The notes: generated by a model not told the origin, from the sequence alone. Shown: positions 18,800 to 28,130, counted from the stretch's first letter. The stretch: 64,000 nucleotides of DNA from Olsenella sp. oral taxon 807 (GCF_001189515.2 NZ_CP012069.2:1-64000); one strand, 5' to 3'. Program-made: numbers and translations.

Positions 18800-20371
18800 G
18801 TGGGGGGCGTGAGGCCGTACGTCCTTCCCGCGCGCACGGGCCTGGGCGAGCGGGCCCTTCGAGGGCGCCTGGGCGAGGCCCGCGCGCTCGCCGAGCGCGA
18901 CCCGGGGAGGGGGCTGCCCCCCACGGCGGCCCTGTCGGGCGAGCTGGCGGGGCTGCTGTGGGGGCGCGGGCGGGCGCGGGAGGCCGTCAGCGCCCTGCGC
19001 GAGGCGCTCGCGGCGGCCCGCGCGCTCGCCGCGGGCGACCCGCTGCAGTTCCACGCGGACCTCTTCGCGGCCTGCTGCGACCTGAGGGGCCTCGTCGGCC
19101 CCGGGGCCGAGGGCCTCTGCCGGGAGGCGCTCCGCGCCGAGCGCTCGCTCGCGGGCCCAGGGGAGCCGACGCGGGACCTCGCGTCGGCCCTCGACGACCT
19201 GTCGCCCCTGATGGAGGCCCTCGAACTCTACGGGGAGGCCGAGGGGCTCTGCCGGGAGGCCGTCTCGGCCTGGCGCCCCCTCGCCGCGCGCGACCCGGAG
19301 GGGTGCCTGCCCTCCCTCGCGCTCGCCTGCGAGTCGCTCGCGTACAGCCTCAGCGACGACGGGCGGTTCGGGGAGGCCGAGGGGCTCTGCCGGGAGGCCG
19401 TCTCGGCCTGGCGCGCCCTCGCGGACGGCGGGAGGCGGGGGGCCCTGCCCTGGCTCCTGTCGTCCTGCCGGGGCCTGGCGCACGTCCTCGGCGAGGTGGG
19501 GAGCCTCGCCGAGGCGGTGTCCGCCCACCGGGAGGCGGTCTCGGTCGCCCGCTCCCTCGCCGCGCTCGACCCGGAGGGGTACCTGCCCTCCCTCGCGACC
19601 GAACGGTGGCACCTGGCCCTCACGCTCGACGAGGCGGGCCGCCCGGGGGAGGCCGAGCCCCTGCTGCGGGAGGCCCTCTCGGCCCTGCGCGCCCTCGCCG
19701 CGCGCGACCCCGGGACGTGGCCCGACCTCGCGCGCGCCTGCGGCTCCCTGGCCGACCTCCTCACGGAGCTGGGACGCCCGGGGGAGGCCGAGGCCCCGCT
19801 GCGGGAGGCCCTCTCGACCCGGCGGGCCCTCGCCGCGCTCGACCCGAACGCCCGGCTCGACCTCGCATACACCTGCGGCTCCCTGGCCGACCTCCTCACG
19901 GAGCTGGGGCGCCCGGGGGAGGCCGAGGCCCCGCTGCGGGAGCAGGTCGACATCGAGTCCTCCGTCCTGGGGGAGTGCCCGAACGGGCCCAGGGAGCGCT
20001 TCGTCGCCCTCCTGCGCGGTCAGCTGGGGACGCTCCTCGAGCGCCTGGGCCGCCCGGGGGAGGCCGAGCCCCTGCTGCGGGAGGCCCTGGGGAGCTACCG
20101 GTCGTTCACGGGCGTCGAGCGCGAGATGTCCGCCGGCATGGCGGCCCCCGTCCTGGTCAGCCTGGGCCGCCTGCTGGCGGCGCGGGGCCGCCCGGGGGAG
20201 GCCGGGCCCCTGCTGCGGGAGGCCCTCTCCATGTACGCCTCGCTCGCGGCCTACGAGGGGGGCGTGGACGAGGAGTACACGCCCGCGGAGCGGGCGAGGT
20301 GGCGCTCGGCCATCCGCCGCGGGGAGCGGGAGGCGCGCGAGGCCCTCGCGCGGCTGGGAGGGGAGGCGTAG
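18800..20371 (+). CDS. TPR-repeat protein, candidate immunity protein
   Basis: About 523 residues consist almost wholly of tetratricopeptide-like helical pairs with the recurring pattern GRPGEAEPLLREALSALRAL, roughly ten units. TPR solenoids bind protein partners, and here the likely partner is a toxin tip. The open frame begins at a GTG (18800) after a G-rich stretch. An ATG at 18771 overlaps the preceding tip stop (ATGA) but is one frame off, meeting TGA after 13 codons. A G-run slip between 18795 and 18812 would connect it. The gene may therefore start at 18771 in the living cell, or have lost its normal start. A paralogous TPR gene is at 32785. Confidence 0.6.
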   Translation: MGGVRPYVLPARTGLGERALRGRLGEARALAERDPGRGLPPTAALSGELAGLLWGRGRAREAVSALREALAAARALAAGDPLQFHADLFAACCDLRGLVGPGAEGLCREALRAERSLAGPGEPTRDLASALDDLSPLMEALELYGEAEGLCREAVSAWRPLAARDPEGCLPSLALACESLAYSLSDDGRFGEAEGLCREAVSAWRALADGGRRGALPWLLSSCRGLAHVLGEVGSLAEAVSAHREAVSVARSLAALDPEGYLPSLATERWHLALTLDEAGRPGEAEPLLREALSALRALAARDPGTWPDLARACGSLADLLTELGRPGEAEAPLREALSTRRALAALDPNARLDLAYTCGSLADLLTELGRPGEAEAPLREQVDIESSVLGECPNGPRERFVALLRGQLGTLLERLGRPGEAEPLLREALGSYRSFTGVEREMSAGMAAPVLVSLGRLLAARGRPGEAGPLLREALSMYASLAAYEGGVDEEYTPAERARWRSAIRRGEREAREALARLGGEA

Positions 20372-20550
20372 GCGTGCGGCGCGGTCGGGACCCCAGGGGT
20401 CCGGGCGTGCGGCGCGGGCCCCGAGGCGCATGATGGCGCCACGGGCGGGAGGGCCCGCCGGCATCGCGAGGCAGGGGGCCTGCTGGCCCACCCGGGCGGC
20501 ATGGGCGCGCCGGGCGCAGCTGGGCCGGGGCGCCCGAGCGGTGCCATATT

Positions 20551-20682
20551 GAGATGTGTGGGGGCTACATGGGGTCGGACCTCATGAACAGGATAAACAG
20601 CATCAGCCCACGAAACCCGTACTACGACATGGCAAGGGAATGGGCCGAGGGCTATCTGAGGAGGAACGGGATGATACTATGA
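20551..20682 (+). pseudogene. GIY-YIG-type RHS tip remnant
   Basis: The frame reads GGYMGSDLMNRINSISPRNP, then YYDMAREWAEGYLRRNGMIL and stop. It aligns with the last 40 residues of the 14045 cassette (GGETLMNIIDSIGKRNRY...). The stop overlaps the next ATG (ATGA). The rest of the tip is missing. It shows that the 20679 gene once sat behind its own GIY-YIG toxin. Confidence 0.6.
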
Positions 20683-21644
20683 CTTCCTTGGAAAACTGCG
20701 GGGGGACCCTCCTCGCGAGGCGCAGGGACGAGCGCGTCGCGCGCCAGCCCGAGCAGGTGAGGCGCGCCCTGGGGGAGCTGGACGAGGACCCCAGATTCTT
20801 CCAGCTCAGGGCCCTCAGGCGCAGCCGGGCCTACCCGGAGCCGGGGGACACCTTCCGCCTGGAGCCGCCCTGCTGCCCGCCGCTCGAGGGCGTGGTCGTG
20901 AACTCCCACGTGGACCCCATGGAGGAGGACGCGATCGTCGTCCTGGTCTTCGCCCCGGGGGTCTCTCTGGAGGCGGCCCTCCCCATGGGCGTGCCGCCCG
21001 AGAGCCTCATGATAGGGCCCCAGATGCTCACCGACCTCTACTGGAGGCGGGGCTACCTCGAGCGCATCGGGCGCGTCGAGGTGGACCGGCGCTCCATCGG
21101 CTACGGGTTCTACGTCATCGACCCGCTTTGCCGCGAGGACCGCTTCGAGGACGAGTGGGGAAGGCCCCTGCCCGCCGAGCCGAGGCTCCTGGGCGGCAGG
21201 GGCCTCGCCACCGACGTCGGCGTCGCCTGGGAGGTCGCCCGGGAGGCGCTCATCCGGGGGCTCTGCCCCTGGCCGCCGCCGGGCTGGGCGCCGCCGCCCC
21301 CGCCGCCCGCGGCGACCTCGGAGGGCCGCCGCGCCCTGCTCGACGCCCAGCACCCCGACGCGCTCGCGCTCGCCGCGCGGGCCGAGGGGGTCGACCCCGC
21401 CTGCCTGCTCAACGGCTACGCCTGGGGGGCGATGCTGCCGGAGCTGCTCTCGCGCGCGGGCAGGCCGGACCTCCTTCGGGGTCTCTCGACAGACCCGGAG
21501 GCCGGCGCGCTCGCGCTCTCCTACCGGGGCCGGGGCGCGTCCTCCCGCGCCGCCGAGCTCGCCTCCCTCCTCAACGCCCTGGTGGCCTCGGGCGAGGAGG
21601 TGCTCGCCCTCGTGCGCTCGGGCAAGGTCGACTGGGACGGGTAG
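20679..21644 (+). CDS. Candidate immunity protein, paralogue of the 15239 gene
   Basis: A 321-residue homologue of the 15239 product, with the same RRRDERVARQPEQVRRAL start, RLEPPCCPPLEGVVVNSHVD, GLCPWPPPGW proline run and C-terminal SRAAELASLLNALVASGEE. The ATG overlaps the stop of a GIY-YIG tip remnant, preserving the toxin-immunity junction after the toxin was lost. It is therefore best read as an orphan immunity gene. The fold is unknown. Confidence 0.6.
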   Translation: MTSLENCGGTLLARRRDERVARQPEQVRRALGELDEDPRFFQLRALRRSRAYPEPGDTFRLEPPCCPPLEGVVVNSHVDPMEEDAIVVLVFAPGVSLEAALPMGVPPESLMIGPQMLTDLYWRRGYLERIGRVEVDRRSIGYGFYVIDPLCREDRFEDEWGRPLPAEPRLLGGRGLATDVGVAWEVAREALIRGLCPWPPPGWAPPPPPPAATSEGRRALLDAQHPDALALAARAEGVDPACLLNGYAWGAMLPELLSRAGRPDLLRGLSTDPEAGALALSYRGRGASSRAAELASLLNALVASGEEVLALVRSGKVDWDG

Positions 21645-21764
21645 GGCGGCAGGCGGCCGGGCGGTGGGGCCGCGTCGGTTCCGACCTGCTTCGGGGGCCG
21701 GGAAAGCCGCTGGAGGAGCGCGGGATGGGGATCGAGGCACACGGTCACGTCTAGGGGGGAGAGG

Positions 21765-23021
21765 ATGGCTGGGATGGCGTACGAGTCGGTGAGGGAGAGG
21801 CCCCACGCCCCCTTCGCGGAGATGGGCAGGCGCGAGGCCGCGGAGCACGCGCGCTGGTTCGCCTCGACGGTGGGGGAGCGGGTGGAGAGCCTCCGCTCCT
21901 ACGCGCTCGCGCACGGCTGCGGGGGGCCGCTCGACCTCTCGCGCGAGTCCCTGCTGCCCCTGTGGTCGTGGTTCCTCGGGCGCTCCGAGGTCGCGCGCCC
22001 CCCGGGGGGCGGCCCCGGGAGGCTCTCCGGGGAGTCCGCCGCCCTGGCCCGCGACATCAACGTCTACCTCTGCGAGGCGGTGAGGTCGGCGGCCTGGGGC
22101 AGGCTCTCCTGGGGCTGCGTGCCCGGCCCCAGGAGCCACGCGGATGCCAACAGGCCCGCGCTGCTCGGGTTCGCCTGGAACCTCTCCATGGCCGGGGACG
22201 GGGGGGAGGCCCTCCTCGGCGGGGACCGCGAGCCGGACCCCGGCATGCTCGTGGACGTCTTCGCCCACAGGCTGTCCCAGGTCCCCGGCCCCGGGCCCTG
22301 GCGGCCGTGGGGCCACTGGGGCGTGCCGCTCGGGCGCGACCTCGCCGACACCCCCGCGCTCGAGGGGCGCCTGGACGACCTCCTCCACCGCATGGGGGAC
22401 CCGGAGGTGGGCGAGGAGGCGCTCTGGACCTCGAGCGAGGACAGCCGCAGCTGGCGGGCCCACCGAGAGGCGAGGTCGCGCGGGCTCAGGCAGGAGGCGT
22501 GCCTGGCCGCCGCCGGGCGGCTCGCGTCGGCCCACCCCGGCCGGCGGTGGCGCGACTACCGCCGGGCCGCCTACGTGCTCATGGGCCACCTCCTGCCCCG
22601 CCGCGCGAGCGAGGCCCACGTCTCCCTCTACCTGGGGCGCCTAGCCGAGGAGACGGACCGCGAGGTCCTCATGTGCCTGCTTGACGGGATGGAAGACGTC
22701 CCCGCCCCTGCCGGGGAGGACCCCTCGGCGGTTGTGCGCATGGCGCGCGAGGGCAGGGGGCAGCTCGCCATGTGCGCCACGGCGGCTCTCGGCTCGTTCG
22801 ACTGCGACGAGGCGCGCGCCGAGCTCAGGCGCCGCGCCTCCGAGCCCGTGGGAAACCGCAACGTCTACGTGGTCGAGAGGGCGGTCGAGGGGCTCGGCAA
22901 GGTGGGCCTCGCGGGGGACCTCGCCCTCGTCGAGGGGGTCGCAAGGACCCGCCGCCGCGACCTGCGCATCGTCGCCCGGGGCGCCGCCGACTTCATCCGC
23001 AACCGCGCCCTCGGGGAGTAG
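21765..23021 (+). CDS. HEAT-like helical protein, candidate immunity protein
   Basis: 418 residues, all helical in character. The N-terminal part (MAYESVRERPHAPFAEMG, LLPLWSWFLGRSEV) is of no family I know. The C-terminal third has repeats resembling HEAT units (EAHVSLYLGRLAEETDREVL, MCATAALGSFDCDEARAELR, VEGLGKVGLAGDLALVEGVA). A second ATG at 21774 gives MAYES... with AGAGG nine bases upstream and may be the true start. A short frame ending GMGIEAHGHV closes 10 bp upstream and could be another vanished tip. Role inferred from position in the array. Confidence 0.55.
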   Translation: MAGMAYESVRERPHAPFAEMGRREAAEHARWFASTVGERVESLRSYALAHGCGGPLDLSRESLLPLWSWFLGRSEVARPPGGGPGRLSGESAALARDINVYLCEAVRSAAWGRLSWGCVPGPRSHADANRPALLGFAWNLSMAGDGGEALLGGDREPDPGMLVDVFAHRLSQVPGPGPWRPWGHWGVPLGRDLADTPALEGRLDDLLHRMGDPEVGEEALWTSSEDSRSWRAHREARSRGLRQEACLAAAGRLASAHPGRRWRDYRRAAYVLMGHLLPRRASEAHVSLYLGRLAEETDREVLMCLLDGMEDVPAPAGEDPSAVVRMAREGRGQLAMCATAALGSFDCDEARAELRRRASEPVGNRNVYVVERAVEGLGKVGLAGDLALVEGVARTRRRDLRIVARGAADFIRNRALGE

Positions 23022-23046
23022 GGGCGCGCTCCGGCGACGAGGCGAC

Positions 23047-23107
23047 AACGTACGCAGATCGCGGGATAGGCGCCCAGGTGCCCGGTCTCCCGCGGTTCGT
23101 GCACGCT
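23047..23107 (+). repeat. Diverged 60-bp GTGTACAC-arm element
   Basis: Left arm AACGTACGCAGATCGCGGG, right arm CGGTTCGTGCACGCT, 61 bp in all. It is closest to the copy at 31090 and to the broken one at 9978. It lies 88 bp before the remnant N-terminus of the 39487-type gene. Confidence 0.6.
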
Positions 23108-23194
23108 GTTCCCGCGCCGGGGAGGCGCCCGGGGCGGGCCGCGTCGGCGTCGAGGGGTGGCCCGGGCTGCGGAGCGGGGGGCGATGCGCCGTGG

Positions 23195-23386
23195 GGGTGA
23201 GGGCGGTGCCGGGGCCCCGAGGGCCGCTACGTGGGCTCCGTCGTGCGCCTGGGCGAGGGCCGGGTGCCCGTGCGTGCCCGAGGCCGAGGGGCGGGGCTGC
23301 AGCTTCCCGACGGCGTGCCGCGGGCCGCACGGCGGCCGGCCGCCATCGCGGCGTTCCCCCGAGGAAGGACGAGTGAGGAGATGCGC
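23195..23386 (+). pseudogene. N-terminal remnant of the 39487-type gene
   Basis: The DNA from GTGAGGGCGGTGCCGGGG through GCTACGTGGGCTCCGTC and GGGCGAGGGC follows the 5' end of the genes at 31395 and 39487 base by base with small indels, then drifts. The reading frame is lost. It shows that the present 23387 gene is a chimera built where a full 39487-type gene once began. Confidence 0.55.
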
Positions 23387-24831
23387 ATGGCCAGGGACCT
23401 GACGGACGTAGCGAGGGACGCGGGCCTGCCGCCGCGGGACGTGGAGCAGGTCGGGGAGTTCCTGTTCCACGACGAGGCCGGGCTGGCCCTCGAGGAGCTG
23501 TGCTGCGCGCTGCGCGATGAGGGCGCGGCGGTGGCCCCGGGCGACCTCTCGCTGATAGCGCTCGAGGGCATGAGGGCGCTGTGCGACCCGGACCTGTGGG
23601 AGAACCTGCCCGTGCGCCCCGGCCCTCAGAGCGCCCCCGCCGCGCCGGGGGGCTTCTCGAGGGTGGCGGCCTGCCCGGTCTGGGGCCTCGCCGAGCTGGA
23701 GGTCCTCCCCTCCCGCATGTGGACGGGGCCCTGCCGCTACGCCCTGCTCGCGGGCGAGGGGCTCCGCCTGGACGTCGTCCTGCGCGAGGGGGACGGCGCC
23801 GTCTGCCGGGTCGGCCTGCAGGTCGGCTCGGTGGCCTGGGGCCCGCCCGCGCCGCCGCCCGCGCCCGAGGCCCCGCCGGCCCGCGCGCGGGCCCTGCTCG
23901 CCTCCCTCGCGCGGGGGTCCCGGCCCGAGGGGCCTCCCCTGCGCCTGTGGCTCTCGGGGGACCGCGCCGTCGCGCTCGCCGGGGGGTCGGGCGCCGACGA
24001 GGCCGCGTCCCTCGGCGGGGCATGCCGCCTGCTCCTTCGCGCGGGCGCCCTCGTCGGCGCGGAGTTCCCGGGCCTCTCGGCGGCCGAGCTCGCCGCCTTC
24101 TTCCGCGCGGGCGTGGCCCCCTCGTCGCTCGACCCCCCGGGGAGGCGGCCGCAGGGCTTCTCCGCCTCGCTCCGGGCGCCCGCGACCTCGGCCGCCGCTG
24201 CCGCCCGCGCCGCGCGGGCGGCCCTGCTCGCCCTGAGGGACGGCCTGCCCGCCCGCGCCCGCCCCGCCCTCTGGGAGTCCCCGGGTGGGGCGGGGGACGG
24301 CCCCGAGGCAGTGCGCTGGGACGAGGCCGGCCTCTGCTCCGCCCTCCTCGAGGACGGCCCCGGGGGGCCCGCCCTGCGCAGGCGGGAGGCGACCCTGCGC
24401 TCCCTCGACGGCGCGTTCCTCTACCGGCTCGAGCTCGGGGGGACGGGGTGTTCCTCGACGTGCTCCCGCCGCACTCCCCCGACCCGCGCGTCGACGAGGG
24501 GGCCGCCGACCTGCTGGCGAGCGTCCTCTCGCTCGCCGGCCCGGCCCTCGGCGCGGAGTGGGGGTACGCGGGGAGCTGGGAGTCGTCCCCCGGCCCCGGC
24601 CCGGCCCTCGACGGGCGCGGCCTCCCGCCGGCCGCCCAGTGGGCCAGCTGGCTCTCGCCGGCGCTGCTCGCGCGCGTGGGGGAGGGCCGCGTGCGCGCCC
24701 TGGCGGCCCGCGAGCCGCGCGCCTCCTTCGACGGCCGGCTGCTGCGCCTGGGGCGGCTCGCCCTGGACGCCTACGACCCCGCCGACGAGGCCCTGCGCCT
24801 GCGCGTCGGCCGGGAGCTGTTCGGGCGCTGA
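23387..24831 (+). pseudogene. Immunity-like gene interrupted by a frameshift at a G6 run
   Basis: The first 350 or so codons (MARDLTDVARDAGLPPRDVE ... TLRSLDGAFLYRLELGG) are in one frame. At 24437-24442 (GGGGGG) the frame changes, and the C-terminus continues VFLDVLPPHSPDPRVDEGAA ... WASWLSPALLARVGEG ... RLGRLALDAYDPADEALRLR. That end is closely homologous to the C-terminus of the 39487 product. One base added or lost in the G-run would restore a 480-residue protein. It could be a sequencing error, phase variation or real decay. GAGGAG lies six bases before the ATG; ATG 23381 is an alternative. Confidence 0.6.
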
Positions 24832-24984
24832 GGCGGGGCGCGCCGGCACCCTGGCGCGGGGCTCGGCCGGGCGTGCCCGGCGGCGCCCGACTTGCGGGCC
24901 CTGCGGGCGGCGCACACCGCCATCATGGGCGGCGTGGAACCGGGGAAGCGGGGTCCCGGCCACCGGGCATGCCGGCAGGCGCGC

Positions 24985-25085
24985 ACCCACGCCGACTGGC
25001 TGGGCACGAAGCACCCCTGGGGCTCGGTGGCTGACGGCCCTGCGGCGGACTGGGCGCACATCGACAAGTGGGGAGTCGAGCTGCG
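24985..25085 (+). pseudogene. RHS core fragment
   Basis: Reads THADWLGTKHPWGSVADGPA then ADWAHIDKWGVELRS, matching VPHADWLGTERSWGSAADGS...ASLDEWGSELPGG of the RHS core. It is a displaced piece of RHS sequence, cut by the IS1595-type remnant. It marks the right edge of the first immunity cluster. Confidence 0.6.
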
Positions 25086-25527
25086 CAGTGCTTATCGAAC
25101 CCAAACACCGGGACGAGCACCGCCGCCATGCGCACTGACCGGGCCGACCTCTTCGCGCGGGCGGCCTGCGAGGCGCGCGAGCGGCGTCCGTACCTGTCCG
25201 AGGTGCGCCCGGCCGCCGCGAGCATCGGTCGCGTGCTGCGGACAGCGCCTGCCCGTGCCTCCTCGTCCTGTCGCGCGCGGCGAGGAAGAGGTCGTCCGCC
25301 TCGACCCCGCCCGACAGCACGTCGTAGACGCTCCGGCCTCGCCATGGCGCCGCGCAGGCGCCCCGGTATGAGGGTTGCCGCGTTCTCAGAGGCCCTCACC
25401 GGGACGGCGAGCTCGAGGGCGAGCACGCTCCCTCCGACCTCGCCAGCAGCCACATTGCATGGAACCGGCGGCGCAGGCGCGCCTCGGAGTGCCGCGTGGC
25501 CGTCCCGGTCGTCACAAAGAGGTGATA
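25085..25527 (-). mobile_element. IS1595-family transposase remnant, copy 1
   Basis: On the reverse strand, disconnected frames read WLLARSEG, ALELAVPVRASENAATLIPG, RLRGAMA and MLSGGVEADDLFLAARDRTR. The LSGEVEVDE-type segment after a helix-turn-helix is diagnostic of IS1595/IS1016-like transposases. The edge AGTGCTTATCGAACCCAAAC resembles the inverted-repeat-like sequence at 40830. A sister copy lies at 27690. Confidence 0.55.
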
Positions 25528-25577
25528 GGGGCTGTTCTGAGCGGCGGACGCCCGCGCGGTGCACCCAGCGGGACGAT

Positions 25578-25844
25578 AGTGTACACAAACCGTAGGAGAA
25601 CCATCAAAATGCCTTGTTCTCTCCGATTTGTGTACACTCCTGCGTCCCCACGGCTGCTCGCAACAGCGCAACAGCCCAATAGTGTACACAAACGCCCCAA
25701 TCCGGCGCGGAGAGGCCCGATCCTCCCATTTGTGTACACTATTGCGATCCCAAGGCCACCCACAACCCAAGCCCACGGCGCAACAGTGTACACAAATGCC
25801 CCAAAACGGCCCCGAGGGGTCATTTCCACCGATTTGTGTACACT
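25578..25844 (+). repeat. Three 60-bp GTGTACAC-arm elements in a row
   Basis: Units at 25578-25638 (61 bp), 25681-25740 (60 bp) and 25785-25844 (60 bp). Each begins AGTGTACACAAA and ends TTTGTGTACACT with an unrelated or weakly related 36-37 bp middle. Gaps between units are 42 and 44 bp, so the arms alternate in orientation about every 50 bp. The block as a whole is the reverse complement of 30290-30535. Confidence 0.85.
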
Positions 25845-26089
25845 CCTGCGTCGTCGCCCTGGCGGTGAGGCCCACATCGCCGGGGTGGTGACGCAACCAC
25901 CCACCCACACGAGCTCACGAAGCCGCCAAAATAAACTTGGCTTTAGCACCGGAGCGCGGGAGCCGCAATTCCAGGCGCAAGGCGAAGGTCGCCCGGGTGT
26001 TCCCGCCGCCGGGGCCGGCGCCATGCCTGGTCGGCGGCATCGCAGGCCAAGCAGACGTGGACTGGCTCTCGGGAGCACACTCGCGTCGA
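25845..26089. repeat. Repeat block edge and decayed IS630 left part
   Basis: GTGACGCAACCACCCACCCACACGAGCTCACGAAGCC (25889-25925) is the shared boundary motif, inverted relative to 30290, 40884 and 43292. Right of it is decayed sequence leading into the IS630 remnant. No gene is seen. Confidence 0.5.
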
Positions 26090-26842
26090 AGAGTCCTTTG
26101 TCGGACGGCGCCTGCGGCGGTCGGCCGCGTGTGACATCCTGGCGGACGTGCAGACTGAGCTCCACAAGACGGCCCGCTGTCGCGAGCAGCGCGACCCCAA
26201 CATCGAGGCAAAGACGCGCGACGTGCCGCCGTCCCGCGAGCGGCCGTTCCCCGTCTCGGCGGGGACGGCGACCGCGCCCTCCGGCCTGCGTCCGAGACCG
26301 GGCTCCCAGGGAGGCGCCGTCGGGCGCGACCACGGGCGCGGGAGGCTCGGGACGCTCTCGCTCCTTGCCTCGATCGACCTGCCGGCCGGCGAGGCGACCT
26401 CCCTTGCGGGCGAGACGCACAAGAGCCCCAACCACGCCGGGTTCCCCGGGATCACGGGCGGCAAGTACCCGAGGGGCGACCTGACGCGGGTCATGCCCGG
26501 CGACGTCTCGGTACGCGCCTCCGCCGAGACGAGGCGCTACCTGGCCACCGTCCCGGGCCGCTTCGAGTTCGTGTCCGCGCCCAGGCACGGCTCCTGGCTG
26601 AACCTGGTCGAGGGCTTCTTCTCGAGGATGGCCCGCCGGACGCCGCGCGGCGTCCGGGTCTTTAGCAAGGACGAGCTCAAGGAGAGGATCCTGCGCCACC
26701 TCGGGGGCGAGCACCGAGTCGGTCGCCTGCGGGCGGGGGTGGGACCTGTCGGACACAGGCCCGACAGCCGAGGAGCTCGTCGTAGACACTCTTCTCCCGG
26801 ATGAGGTGGGCGAGGCAGGTTAGTTTCTGGACGCTACACTAG
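26090..26842 (+). mobile_element. IS630-family transposase remnant, copy 1
   Basis: The forward frame from 26148 holds LLASIDLPAGEATSLAGETH, GITGGKYPRGDLTRV, AETRRYLATVPGRFEFVSAP and RHGSWLNLVEGFFSRMARRT, the DDE-domain landmarks of IS630 (GSWLN-VE-FFS). The second aspartate region is damaged. The right end GGTTAGTTTCTGGACGCTAC recurs in similar form at 48509, identifying the terminal repeat. It ends on the 3' end of the PIN gene. Confidence 0.7.
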
Positions 26843-27258
26843 GCTAGGTCAGCGGCGTCCAGGAACTCCCTCGGTGACATCACGCGGGGGTTGTCTACGG
26901 CGGCCTCGAGCAGATCCTTGTCGCCAGTGAGTAGGATGTCGGCGCTCGTGTGCCTAGCCGCCCTGAGCACGGGGCGGTCAGCCGGGTCGCGGATCTCGGT
27001 CTCGTCCTTCTCGGTTTTCGCCTCGTCGGGCGTGGACACGATCTCGACGGTGCTGGCGAGCGCGGCAAGGAAGGAGTCGAGGGCCGCTGTCTTGGCGGGG
27101 AACTTTCGGGCGTAGACGCTCTTCAGCTCATCCACAACGTAGTCGCTCACAATAGCGTCGTTGGGGGCCGCGACCGCCACATTGTAGGCGCGTGAGGCTC
27201 CGCCGCTTGGAAAGAGGGATGCCGAGAGCAGGACGTTGGTGTCGATAAAGACGCGCAT
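26839..27258 (-). CDS. PIN-domain toxin (VapC/PIN_3-like)
   Basis: 139 residues. MRVFIDTNVLLSA carries the first PIN aspartate, YVVDELKSVYARKF the glutamate, RDPADRPVLRAA the third acid and ILLTGDKDLLEA the last. PIN toxins cleave RNA, usually tRNA or rRNA. The start abuts the antitoxin stop with no gap, a normal antitoxin-first operon. The stop codon falls inside the IS630 right end, so the last few residues may have been created or trimmed by that insertion. Confidence 0.85.
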   Translation of the reverse strand: MRVFIDTNVLLSASLFPSGGASRAYNVAVAAPNDAIVSDYVVDELKSVYARKFPAKTAALDSFLAALASTVEIVSTPDEAKTEKDETEIRDPADRPVLRAARHTSADILLTGDKDLLEAAVDNPRVMSPREFLDAADLA

Positions 27259-27522
27259 CTAGCCATCCCCGCGCATCGAGGAGACGAAGGCTGCCACGTC
27301 GTCCTCGGAGGTGAGCCCGGCCTGCTCGGCCTCCCCGCGCATCTCCTCCTGCAGGAGGCGCATGGCATACTGGGCGGCGTTGGCTACGCGTACCGTGGTA
27401 CCGTCCACGATAAAGGTGACCTTGTCGCCGGACTGGACGCCCAGGACCTCACGCACCTCTTTGGGGATGGTGACCTGGCCCTTGGGCATGACCTTTGCGT
27501 TGTCGGTGAATGTGGTGGGCAT
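27259..27522 (-). CDS. AbrB/MazE-type antitoxin
   Basis: 87 residues. The swapped-hairpin DNA-binding core VMPKGQVTIPKEVREVLGVQ then GDKVTFIVDG is typical of SpoVT/AbrB antitoxins. The acidic C-terminal tail (EEMRGEAEQAGLTSEDDVAA) would wrap the PIN toxin. A strong AGGAGGG lies five bases ahead of the ATG. Such antitoxins repress their own promoter; a candidate site is the dyad CCTACTATGG about 30 bp upstream. Confidence 0.85.
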   Translation of the reverse strand: MPTTFTDNAKVMPKGQVTIPKEVREVLGVQSGDKVTFIVDGTTVRVANAAQYAMRLLQEEMRGEAEQAGLTSEDDVAAFVSSMRGDG

Positions 27523-27689
27523 GGATCCCTCCTGCGGTCAGAACTTCCCATAGTAGGAAAAGTAGGGTTTGGCATATGCAGTATACCTTGGATGTGACGG
27601 GGGGTGTACGCTTGATCGCGAGGATTGGGGCTGCTGTGGTGCCGACGCGAGCTCGAAGACTGGCTCTCGAGAGCCCACTCGCTTCGAAG

Positions 27690-28130
27690 GGCCCTTTGGT
27701 GAATATCGGACCCAAGCACCGGGACGAGCACCGCCGCCATGCGCACCGACCGGGCCGACCTCTTCGCGCGGGCGGCCTGCGAGGCGCGCGAGCGGCGCCC
27801 GTGCCTGTCCGAGGTGCGCCCGGCCGCCGCGAGCATCGGCCGCGTGCCCGTGGACAGCGCCTGCCCGTGCCTCCTCGTCCTGTCGCGTGCGATGAGGAAG
27901 GAGTCGTCCACCTCGACCTCACCCGACAGCACGTCGGAGACGCTCCAGCCTCGCCATGGCGCCGCGCAGGCGCCCCGGTATGAGGGTTGCCGCGTTCTCA
28001 GAGGCCCTCACCGGGACGGCGAGCTCGAGGGCGAACATGCTCCCTCTGACCTCGCCAGCAGCCACATGACATGGAACCGGCGGCGCGGGCGCACCCTGGA
28101 GTGCCGCGTGGCCGTCCCGGTCGTTACCGA
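27690..28130 (-). mobile_element. IS1595-family transposase remnant, copy 2
   Basis: Nearly the same DNA as 25085-25527, with MLSGEVEVDDSFLIARDRTR better preserved and ALELAVPVRASENAATLIPG upstream on the reverse strand. Both copies are frameshifted and lack the catalytic C-terminal half. They form a direct repeat 2.6 kb apart around the toxin-antitoxin pair. Confidence 0.55.

Noticed and set aside
25578-25844. Integron attC sites
   Set aside because: The arms lack the RYYYAAC/GTTRRRY core pair, and no integrase gene is in the window.
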